Assembly: GCA_018303895.1 (NCBI GenBank)
Contig: JAGVXJ010000060.1
Coordinates: forward strand, 1 to 12,664
DNA: 12,664 bases
Direction of reading: 5' to 3'
Origin: Candidatus Pacearchaeota archaeon
GTDB taxonomy: Archaea > Nanobdellota > Nanobdellia > Pacearchaeales > GW2011-AR1
In this document: positions 1 to 5,486 of the stretch, in pieces
Numbering within the stretch: position 1 is the stretch's first letter
Layout of the letters: every line of letters starts with the position of its first letter
Program-made: the position numbers and the translations under genes
Notes under the pieces: generated by a model
What the model was told of the DNA's origin: nothing
Databases searched by the model: none
What the model saw: only the letters and a program-made list of their open reading frames with translations

Positions 1-2
1 AT

Positions 3-392
3 CCTAATTTATTTGAAGATATTGATTTTATTGAAGTTCATAATGGAAATGCTTGGATTCCGCTTCCGGGGTATTTCAATTCAAACAAAAAAGCGCAGGA
101 ATTTTACAAAGAAATCGAAATGGAATATCCTCATCTCGGAGCGATTTGTTCCAGCGACGGGCATACAGTTAATGAAGTTGGCTCAAGTTATTCTGAAATA
201 AAAGACGTAATCTTTTCAGGACCAGAAACATTAACAGAACAATTAAGAAAATCCGTAAGAGAACATAAAGGATGGTCGGAGGATAAAAGAAAAAATTCTT
301 ATTTTGGTGCCTCAGTCCACACACTTGGAATGATTCCGTTGAAAATTCTTGAAAAAATAACCGGCAAGTATCATTCTGTTTCTGAGAAGTGA
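3..392 (+). CDS. PHP-domain phosphoesterase, C-terminal part (5' end outside window)
   Basis: This is the C-terminal 129 codons of a gene that enters from the left edge; the frame is open from base 3 to the TGA at 390-392, so the internal ATG at 120 is not the start. It looks like the end of a PHP-family metal-dependent phosphoesterase. The segment IEVHNGN near the left edge matches the family strand usually written IEvfNg, and CSSDGH further on matches the last metal-ligand motif (SDAH/SDSH). The KAQEFY helix between them is where PHP proteins carry a helix before that motif. The Asp-His-X-His motif and the other ligands lie outside the window. The next gene is a second PHP protein with a similar basic C-terminal tail, which suggests a tandem duplicate. 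Substrate unknown; polymerase-type, histidinol-phosphate and nucleotide phosphoesterase roles all exist in the family. Confidence 0.75.
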   Translation, partial: PNLFEDIDFIEVHNGNAWIPLPGYFNSNKKAQEFYKEIEMEYPHLGAICSSDGHTVNEVGSSYSEIKDVIFSGPETLTEQLRKSVREHKGWSEDKRKNSYFGASVHTLGMIPLKILEKITGKYHSVSEK

Positions 393-396
393 TAAT

Positions 397-404
397 TTTA
401 TAAG
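397..404 (+). promoter_or_regulatory. TATA box (TTTATAAG) for the second PHP gene
   Basis: TTTATAAG is centred about 26 nt before the ATG at 426, the archaeal TATA-to-start distance, so the transcript would begin at or next to the start codon. It starts 4 nt after the stop of the upstream gene, so the second PHP gene probably has its own promoter. Confidence 0.55.
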
Positions 405-425
405 TTTGCACTTCTTTTATAACCT

Positions 426-1250
426 ATGACCTTCAAGATTGATTTGCATACTCATACTTCAGATTTTTCTCATTTTATATTCGCAAAGATAAACAAAAAA
501 GAATATCTGCAAAAAATTTTAACAAAACTTTTTAGAAAAGGTGATAAGATTATAGTCGGAGTTGCTGAATTTAACAGCGACGGAAGATATTCCAAATTGG
601 TTGAAACAGCAAAAGAACTTTCAAAAGATTGTATTGTAGAATTTGGAAACGAGGATTATTTTATTTCAATTAAAAAAGGCGAAAAGATAATTTATTTTAT
701 TCGTACAGATGAAATAGAAACCGACAAAGGACATATCCTAATTATTGGAAATAAAAATAAAATTGATTCAAGAAATCTTTCTCATTTATTAAAAACCGCA
801 AGAAAAAAAAGATGGATAGTAATAGCAGATCACCCGTTGCATAAAACAGGGCTTTCATATTTTTTAATTTCAAAAATATTTTCATTAAAAAAATTAAGTT
901 TAGACAAAAAAACTTTGGAGAAAAACAAAGAATATTTCTCTTCGCTGGAATTGAATTCTTATTTCCCAGAAGATTGGAAAAAAATAAGAAGTTTTGCAAG
1001 AAAAAATAAAATTCCGCTTATTTCAGATTCTGACGCGCATTTCATAAAAGAATTTTTTGATTCTTATTTTGAAATGGAAAATCTTGATTTTAAAAATATT
1101 TCAAAGTTCAAGAAGTCATTTAAAAGAGAATTAAGGAGACATATAAAAATTCATCCAAAAAAACATGAGTTTATCTTCAAATATAAGCATGGTTTTGAAA
1201 GTTTATTCTTTGGGAAAATTCTATCAAAACTTGGTTTAATAAAAAAATAA
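426..1250 (+). CDS. PHP-domain metal-dependent phosphoesterase
   Basis: The 274-residue product carries the PHP ligand motifs in order: DLHTHTSD at residues 6-13; Glu76 in FGNED; His103 in GHILIIG; Asp135-His136 in IADHP; the E-L-N strand at 175-177; and DSDAH at 201-205. PHP proteins bind a two- or three-metal centre and hydrolyse phosphoesters. The known family includes histidinol phosphatase, polymerase-associated exonucleases and nucleotide phosphatases, but nothing here picks a substrate. After the last motif comes a very basic tail (about 226-274, many Lys and Arg), which could contact nucleic acid or membrane. There is no signal peptide or transmembrane segment, so it should be cytosolic. 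The ATG at 426 is supported by a TATA box at leaderless distance and by DLHTH falling at the usual position just after the start. It converges with the next gene over 7 nt. Confidence 0.85.
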   Translation: MTFKIDLHTHTSDFSHFIFAKINKKEYLQKILTKLFRKGDKIIVGVAEFNSDGRYSKLVETAKELSKDCIVEFGNEDYFISIKKGEKIIYFIRTDEIETDKGHILIIGNKNKIDSRNLSHLLKTARKKRWIVIADHPLHKTGLSYFLISKIFSLKKLSLDKKTLEKNKEYFSSLELNSYFPEDWKKIRSFARKNKIPLISDSDAHFIKEFFDSYFEMENLDFKNISKFKKSFKRELRRHIKIHPKKHEFIFKYKHGFESLFFGKILSKLGLIKK

Positions 1251-1257
1251 TTCAATT

Positions 1258-1839
1258 TTACTTGATTTCATAACCCATTTTTTTTCTTAAATCCTTTTCT
1301 TCAAATGGAGATGCTCTTTCTCTTCCTGCTTTTTCAACATCTGCTCTTTCCACAGGAGCATATCTTTCAACCATCTGAGATTCTGTTCTCGCTTCAGAGG
1401 ATTCTCTAAAGCCAATTTCCTGAAAAGATGGCTCTCTTGTTCTACCAAGATTTAGAGTATCTCCCTGTTGCGGGGAATTCAAAATTTCCGAAGAAGAAAC
1501 ATATTTTGGTTCTCCTTTTTTTTCAATCCCGGAAGTATATTTTAATGGCTCGTCGTCGCTGTTTAAAGAAACTGGAGAAGATTTGACTCCGCGTTCAAAT
1601 CTTATTGCCTGCTCCTGCGACTCGGCAATTTTTTCTAAAACCGGCGCGCCGGAAATTTTAACGTCGTCAAATAATTCATTAATTTCAAAATTTTCAATAG
1701 GCCTTATTTTTGTTTCTCTCTTTTCTTCCTTAATTTCTTTAATCTCTTTTATTATTTTCTCTTCTAAATCAGATTCTTTAAACTGCTTTTCTGTTTTCTT
1801 AGGAATTTCTTTCTTTGAATTCTTTTTTGTTTTTTTCAT
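1258..1839 (-). CDS. Charged, probably disordered hypothetical protein
   Basis: I do not recognise this 193-residue protein. The N-terminal 45 residues are almost all Lys, Glu, Ile and Arg (MKKTKKNSKKEIPKKTEKQF, then runs of KEIKE), suggesting a charged single helix or coiled coil. The middle and C-terminal parts are rich in Ser, Glu, Pro and Arg without long hydrophobic stretches, as in disordered proteins; a few hydrophobic islands (ENFEINELFDDVKISGAPVL, roughly 49-68) could be short binding motifs. No signal peptide, membrane helix or Cys cluster is present. The ATG at 1839 is supported by a TATA box at leaderless distance. It is divergent from the small membrane-protein gene at 1911 and may be co-regulated with it. 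Absence of stops over 193 codons and the promoter support a real gene. Confidence 0.7.
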   Translation of the reverse strand: MKKTKKNSKKEIPKKTEKQFKESDLEEKIIKEIKEIKEEKRETKIRPIENFEINELFDDVKISGAPVLEKIAESQEQAIRFERGVKSSPVSLNSDDEPLKYTSGIEKKGEPKYVSSSEILNSPQQGDTLNLGRTREPSFQEIGFRESSEARTESQMVERYAPVERADVEKAGRERASPFEEKDLRKKMGYEIK

Positions 1840-1860
1840 AGATTATTAAGGATAATTGGA

Positions 1861-1868
1861 TATATAAC
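1861..1868 (-). promoter_or_regulatory. TATA box (GTTATATA) for the charged protein
   Basis: On the minus strand GTTATATA lies 22-29 nt before the ATG at 1839, as expected for a leaderless archaeal promoter. It is separated by only 14 nt from the TATA box serving the opposite strand, giving a compact divergent promoter. Confidence 0.55.
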
Positions 1869-1882
1869 TTTTACGCATTAAA

Positions 1883-1890
1883 TTTAAAAA
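1883..1890 (+). promoter_or_regulatory. TATA box (TTTAAAAA) for the HicA-like membrane protein
   Basis: TTTAAAAA lies 21-28 nt before the ATG at 1911 and predicts a transcript that begins close to that codon. It forms the right half of the divergent promoter between 1839 and 1911. Confidence 0.5.
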
Positions 1891-1910
1891 ATACAATTCC
1901 TTTTAATTTT

Positions 1911-2333
1911 ATGAAAAAATATTTCCTAAAAGAATTATCTGGGGGGATTTTATTTCTTGTTGGAATAATTTTAATTTTAAATTCTTTTTCAGAGATTACT
2001 GGTTTTGCTGTTGTAGGAAATATAAATTTCACCGAGGGTTCCATTCTGGGTATTGTTTTAATAATCGCAGGAATTTATTTATTTGCCGTCGGAAATCTTG
2101 AAAAAAATCTCGGTTATTTTGAAAAAGGGGCAGTCATAACAGACCCAAGGAAATTAAAAAAAATTGCGAAGAGAATTGGTTATAATGGACGAGAAGTTAA
2201 GGAAGGTTACCAAATACTCAATGAAAAAGGAAAACCTGTCACAGTAATTCCAAGGCATATCTCAAAAGGAGTTTATTTTAATATTCGTGAAGCATTATTA
2301 ACAGGGCAATCTAATTTTAGAAAAGATTATTAG
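1911..2333 (+). CDS. Small two-helix membrane protein with a HicA-like C-terminal domain
   Basis: The 140-residue product has two hydrophobic segments (about 10-24 and 44-61). The short loop between them contains EITGFAVVGN, a Thr-Gly-Phe-Ala motif common near membrane segments of DPANN surface proteins. Residues 75-140 form a soluble basic domain resembling the HicA mRNA-interferase fold: KLKKIAKRIGY for helix 1 and Gly-Phe, VKEGYQIL for the strand usually written RQKGSHHIY, KPVTVIPRH for the TVTVPRH strand, then ISKGVYFNIREALLTG for the last helix. The catalytic His of HicA (in GSHH) is replaced by Tyr-Gln, so RNase activity is doubtful and an RNA-binding or structural role is more likely. 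No HicB antitoxin is next to it. The HicA link is my inference by eye. The ATG is supported by a TATA box at leaderless distance; the stop overlaps that of the convergent small gene. Confidence 0.75.
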   Translation: MKKYFLKELSGGILFLVGIILILNSFSEITGFAVVGNINFTEGSILGIVLIIAGIYLFAVGNLEKNLGYFEKGAVITDPRKLKKIAKRIGYNGREVKEGYQILNEKGKPVTVIPRHISKGVYFNIREALLTGQSNFRKDY

Positions 2334-2437
2334 AACAAAGACTCTTCATCAAGTTCCTTAAATTCTTCCACTCTCTCTTCAAATTCTTCTTTAAGAAATT
2401 TCCTCTTCATATAATTATCCATAAATGAATCAGCCAT
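2330..2437 (-). CDS. Small acidic hypothetical protein, 35 residues
   Basis: A 35-codon ORF starts MADSFMDNYMKRKFLKEEFE and ends in ELDEESLF. It is rich in Glu and Asp with Phe and Leu at intervals, which suggests a single amphipathic acidic helix. Its TAA shares bases with the TAG of the convergent membrane-protein gene (the two stops overlap in TTAG at 2330-2333); the same overlapping-stop arrangement occurs again at 7391-7394. Two TATA-like sequences precede it: TAATATAA centred about 21 nt upstream (2455-2462) and the stronger TTTATATA at 2475-2482, which would give a leader of some 17 nt. Function unknown; small acidic helices of this kind can be protein-binding partners or adaptors. Because the ORF is short and unsupported by homology, it is a candidate only. 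Confidence 0.5.
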   Translation of the reverse strand: MADSFMDNYMKRKFLKEEFEERVEEFKELDEESLF

Positions 2438-2467
2438 AGTAATTTCTTTTTATGTTATATTAGAACA

Positions 2468-2492
2468 TCCAAAGTATATAAATCTATTTGGA
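2468..2492. promoter_or_regulatory. Inverted repeat spanning a TATA box (candidate operator)
   Basis: TCCAAA (2468-2473) and TTTGGA (2487-2492) form a perfect 6-bp inverted repeat with a 13-nt spacer. The spacer contains TATATAAA (2475-2482), which can be read as a TATA box on either strand. The site lies between the divergent 35-residue gene and the 29-codon ORF/ABC transporter unit, so a dimeric repressor here could block both. A 6-bp repeat can arise by chance in AT-rich DNA. Confidence 0.35.
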
Positions 2493-2505
2493 AACAGTCG
2501 GAAAA

Positions 2506-2513
2506 TTTTTAAA
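2506..2513 (+). promoter_or_regulatory. TATA box (TTTTTAAA) for the 29-codon ORF and ABC transporter
   Basis: TTTTTAAA predicts a transcript starting near 2536, about 4 nt before the ATG at 2540. No TATA-like sequence lies 22-30 nt before the transporter ATG at 2633 (that stretch reads CTTCTCATCAG), so this is the nearest promoter for the transporter as well. Confidence 0.5.
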
Positions 2514-2539
2514 CCTATTTTCGTTGGATGATAGTAGCA

Positions 2540-2629
2540 ATGAATAGTTTGTTATTTAATAATAACACTGGTTACCAGTTCAACTTAATTGCTTGGGGGA
2601 CTTCTCATCAGATTCATTGGAGATTATGA
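2540..2629 (+). CDS. Short ORF (29 codons) leading the ABC transporter transcript
   Basis: ATG at 2540 opens a 29-codon frame that begins MNSLLFNNNTGYQFNLIAWG, ends HQIHWRL and stops with TGA at 2627-2629, three bases before the transporter ATG at 2633. It lies in the same frame as the transporter, separated only by that TGA and one AAA codon. The only convincing TATA box in the intergenic region is at leaderless distance from this ATG. It could be a leader peptide whose translation controls the transporter by coupling, a small peptide that is itself exported, or a chance frame in a longer 5' leader. It has no double-Gly leader, no Cys, and no clear signal peptide, so a classical bacteriocin-type precursor is not supported. 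Confidence 0.4.
   Translation: MNSLLFNNNTGYQFNLIAWGTSHQIHWRL
2567..2579 (+). repeat. 13-bp hairpin-forming palindrome in the leader ORF
   Basis: ACTGG-TTA-CCAGT is a perfect 5-bp stem with a 3-nt loop inside the 29-codon ORF, about 30-43 nt after the predicted transcript start. It could be a small RNA hairpin affecting leader translation or a protein-binding site; it is short enough to be chance. Confidence 0.3.
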
Positions 2630-2632
2630 AAA

Positions 2633-4432
2633 ATGGCTAACAAAAACGAAGAAGATAAAATAAGGAGAACAAACCCGATAATCAATGTTCTAAAAACAGA
2701 ATGGATTAATCTCGGCAACAGAAAGAAGACTTTTGTATTTTATATGCTGTTCTTCTTGATATCAGCGATAATTGGTTTATTGACCCCGCTTGTTATTGGC
2801 TCGATATTCAACTCAATTCAATCAACAATTGGGTCAAATCAGGAATTTAAGAAATTAATTTTTTTAATATTTTTGTTATTAGGAATTGAATTAATTTTTT
2901 GGATGTTCCACGGAACAGCGAGGGTGTTTGAAGGAATAACTGGTTTTTATGTTCACAGAAATTACACAAATGATAAAATCTCCAAAATTTTAGAACTTCC
3001 AGTAAAATGGCATAAAGACAATCATTCGGGGAATACAATTGACAAGATAAATCGCGGAAGAAACTCTTTGGCTAATTTTTCTCAGGATTACACTTATCGA
3101 CTCGTTTATGTTCTTGTAAGAATATTCGCGTCGTTGGTGATTTTGTTTTTCGTGGATTTCAAAATCGCAGCCTTTGCATTAATTTTTTCTTCAATTCTCT
3201 TGATGGGAGTTATGAGTGTAGATAGATATTTAAGAAAAAATTATCGGGACCTGAACAAATTCAGCAATAAACTGGGGGCATCTGTTTTTGATTACCTAAG
3301 TAATATAGTTACAGTAATTACATTGCGTCTTAAAAAAACAGTTTCAAAAGAAATTGATTCATGTTTAATGGCAAGTTATCCGACGCACAAAAAAGTCGTG
3401 ATAATCAACGAACTCAAATGGGCTTTTGGAAGCATCGCAATAACCGCGATGACAGTGATGGTATTGGTTTACAAAGCATATTCAGATTATTATAGTTCTG
3501 GAATTATACTTATAGGAACTCTTTACATTTTGTATAGTTATTTGGAAAAAGCTGGCGACGCATTTTTCCAGTTTGGGGAATTATATGGTGATATAGTTAA
3601 AACTAACGCAAGAATTGAGGGGGCATATTCTATCGACGAGGAATTCAATAAAATAAAAAGTTCCTTGAAAAATAAAATTCCAACTAACTGGAAGGAAATT
3701 GAAATTAAAAATTTGAATTTTTCTTATGATGAAGAATGGAAAAAAAATAATCTTCAAGATATTAATCTTAAATTTATTAAAGGAAAAAAAATAGCTTTTG
3801 TTGGGGAAAGCGGTTCTGGGAAGAGCACGGTTCTTGCGCTCTTGCGCGGTTTGTATCCTTCTCAAGACGGAGAGATTTATTGTGACAAAGAAAAGATGAA
3901 AGATGGTTTTGAAAAATTAAAAAACAATATTACATTAATTCCACAAGATCCAGAGATTTTTAATAATACAATAAAATACAATATAACTATGGATTTGCCT
4001 GCGAAAAAAGAAGAATTGGAAAAAGTTATCGAGATGGCTCAATTCAAAAAAGTAGTTGAGAGACTTGAAAAAGGATTGGACACTAATGTTTTGGAAAAAG
4101 GGGTTTCATTGAGCGGAGGGGAAAAACAAAGACTTGCACTCGCGAGAGGATTGTTGGCCGCGAGGAACAGCGATATCATTTTATTAGATGAACCTACAAG
4201 CAGCGTCGATAGTCTTAACGAAATGAAAATTCACGAGAATATATTCAAAAATTTCAAAAATAAAACAATAGTCTCGTCCATTCACAGACTTCATTTGTTG
4301 AATAAATTTGATTATATCTACCTTTTTGAGAAAGGAAAAATAATTGCAGAAGGAAATATAAATGAAATAAGAACCCATCCAAAATTTAGATATCTTCTTA
4401 ACAAATACGGATTAAATAAAGAAGTAAAGTAA
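2633..4432 (+). CDS. ABC exporter half-transporter (MdlB/MsbA type, fused membrane and ATPase domains)
   Basis: The 599-residue protein has an N-terminal membrane domain with several hydrophobic helices (first two near 34-58 and 78-93, others near 158-190 and 262-300) and a C-terminal ATPase domain. The nucleotide-binding motifs are complete: Walker A GESGSGKST (391-399), Q-loop Gln438 in IPQDPEIF, signature LSGGE (493-497), Walker B IILLDEP (515-521) and the H-loop His551. This is the usual length and order for a homodimeric or heterodimeric type IV exporter moving lipids, peptides or drugs outward. No peptidase C39 domain precedes the membrane domain, so it is not a leader-cleaving bacteriocin exporter. 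The ATG at 2633 follows the TGA of the 29-codon ORF by three bases; GGAG at 2619-2622 could help initiation, but coupling from the upstream ORF seems likely. Substrate unknown. Confidence 0.9.
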   Translation: MANKNEEDKIRRTNPIINVLKTEWINLGNRKKTFVFYMLFFLISAIIGLLTPLVIGSIFNSIQSTIGSNQEFKKLIFLIFLLLGIELIFWMFHGTARVFEGITGFYVHRNYTNDKISKILELPVKWHKDNHSGNTIDKINRGRNSLANFSQDYTYRLVYVLVRIFASLVILFFVDFKIAAFALIFSSILLMGVMSVDRYLRKNYRDLNKFSNKLGASVFDYLSNIVTVITLRLKKTVSKEIDSCLMASYPTHKKVVIINELKWAFGSIAITAMTVMVLVYKAYSDYYSSGIILIGTLYILYSYLEKAGDAFFQFGELYGDIVKTNARIEGAYSIDEEFNKIKSSLKNKIPTNWKEIEIKNLNFSYDEEWKKNNLQDINLKFIKGKKIAFVGESGSGKSTVLALLRGLYPSQDGEIYCDKEKMKDGFEKLKNNITLIPQDPEIFNNTIKYNITMDLPAKKEELEKVIEMAQFKKVVERLEKGLDTNVLEKGVSLSGGEKQRLALARGLLAARNSDIILLDEPTSSVDSLNEMKIHENIFKNFKNKTIVSSIHRLHLLNKFDYIYLFEKGKIIAEGNINEIRTHPKFRYLLNKYGLNKEVK

Positions 4433-4493
4433 GTTAGAGATAATCCAAATAATTATTTTAAGTGTAACTCTAAAGTAGTCCCAGATAGAAAGA

Positions 4494-4501
4494 TTTAAAA
4501 A
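4494..4501 (+). promoter_or_regulatory. TATA box (TTTAAAAA) before the sigma-54-like gene
   Basis: TTTAAAAA is centred only about 15 nt before the ATG at 4513 but about 27 nt before the third in-frame ATG at 4525. By the spacing seen at the other genes here, transcription would start near 4524 and a leaderless message would begin with Met at 4525. Confidence 0.5.
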
Positions 4502-4512
4502 GATTATTTTTT

Positions 4513-5469
4513 ATGGCAATGCAAATGCAATTAACACAAAGTTTGAGACAGGAATTAAATATAAGTCAGAAGATTGTTTTTTCAAATCTTATGGCTGTTC
4601 CAGATGAAGTAATGAGAACCGTAGCTGAAGCTATCAAATATAACCCAGATAATATTGAAGCAGTATTGCAGGAAACAAAATCAAAAGCAGAGAATTCTGA
4701 TGGCAAGGATTTCGCAGACAAAAGAGTGCAATCAATTTATTCTTCATTAATCCCATCGAAGGGAGAATCAAATGGCAAAGGTCTTGTTGGTTCTCCAGAT
4801 TTAAGAGGGCTTGAAGGGTGCATTAAAGATTATGACCTAGACACAACTTCTGATGCTACAATAATCGGAAGAAAAGAAGATAAACCTGAAATTTTTTTCT
4901 CAGAACATATCAAAGGAGCAAAAACATGGATTTATTTATTAGACCCGTCTTTATATCCTGAAACCTCCAAATTATTAAATCAATTAAAAAATTTTGAAGA
5001 ATGGAAAACCAGAACACTGAGAGATGCTTATGTTTTGATTGCAGGCAAGCAAAGAGAATATTTTGAAGAATTTAACCCCCTGAGATTTAATGTTTTCAAT
5101 CATAAAAATTTAGCAGGTAATATGAACTTGTCTGAGTCAACAATCGGTAGGATACTTTCAAACAGACGGATTGAAGCAAGAAACATTGAAGGAGAACAGA
5201 GATGTATTAATACCAAAGACCTGCTTAAGTCAAGAAGAGATCTGCAAAAATATAATTTAATTCCAAAAATAAATGAAATTTTAAAATCAGAATTTGAAAA
5301 TGGCGAAGCTTGTTCAGATGATAATATCCGAGAAGAAATGGAAATAGATGTCTCAAGGGAATCTATTAAAGAATATAGATTAAAATCCGGAATTCCTGGA
5401 AGCTATGAAAGAAACAGGTTTTATAAAAAAGGTTTGGTAGATAAACCATATCAGATTATTTGTGATTAA
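4513..5469 (+). CDS. Sigma-54 (RpoN)-like protein
   Basis: The 318-residue product follows bacterial sigma-54 from end to end. Residues 5-45 (QLTQSLRQELNISQ, NLMAVPDEVM, AIKYNP) match region I, the activator-interacting domain, whose pattern is SL.Q.L..S.QL..S..LL..P..EL...I...NP. Residues 46-125 are acidic and unlike region II in detail. Residues 135-195 (AKTWIYLLD, WKTRTLRDAYVLIAGKQREYF, FNPL) match the core-binding domain. NLAGNMNLSESTIGRILSNRRI (199-220) is the helix-turn-helix with the ESTVSR signature. Residues 252-300 match the last domain; SRESIKEYR (281-289) stands where the RpoN box ARRTVAKYR is expected and keeps Arg282, Tyr288 and Arg289. It is shorter than the usual 430-500 residues. 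No AAA+ activator is in the window. The start may be Met at 4525 rather than 4513, judging from the TATA box. It could bind RNA polymerase as a sigma factor or act only as a DNA-binding protein. Confidence 0.75.
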   Translation: MAMQMQLTQSLRQELNISQKIVFSNLMAVPDEVMRTVAEAIKYNPDNIEAVLQETKSKAENSDGKDFADKRVQSIYSSLIPSKGESNGKGLVGSPDLRGLEGCIKDYDLDTTSDATIIGRKEDKPEIFFSEHIKGAKTWIYLLDPSLYPETSKLLNQLKNFEEWKTRTLRDAYVLIAGKQREYFEEFNPLRFNVFNHKNLAGNMNLSESTIGRILSNRRIEARNIEGEQRCINTKDLLKSRRDLQKYNLIPKINEILKSEFENGEACSDDNIREEMEIDVSRESIKEYRLKSGIPGSYERNRFYKKGLVDKPYQIICD

Positions 5470-5486
5470 GAATCATCCTCGTTACA

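Noticed and set aside
2540..2635. Read-through of the TGA at 2627 to give an N-terminally extended ABC transporter.
   Set aside because: No selenocysteine element or other recoding signal is seen, and the transporter has its own ATG right after the stop with a normal N-terminus.
4514..4529. A sigma-54-like -24/-12 pattern (TGGCA, then TGCA with a 10-nt gap between GG and GC) at the very start of the sigma-54-like gene, suggesting autoregulation.
   Set aside because: The bases are fully explained by the codons ATG GCA ATG CAA ATG CAA, the site overlaps the coding start, and a TATA box with proper spacing is present. It may be looked at if the protein proves to be a working sigma factor.
5463..5475. 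A TGATT-AAG-AATCA hairpin at the end of the sigma-54-like gene as a terminator.
   Set aside because: The 5-bp AT-rich stem is weak, overlaps the stop codon and is not followed by a T run.
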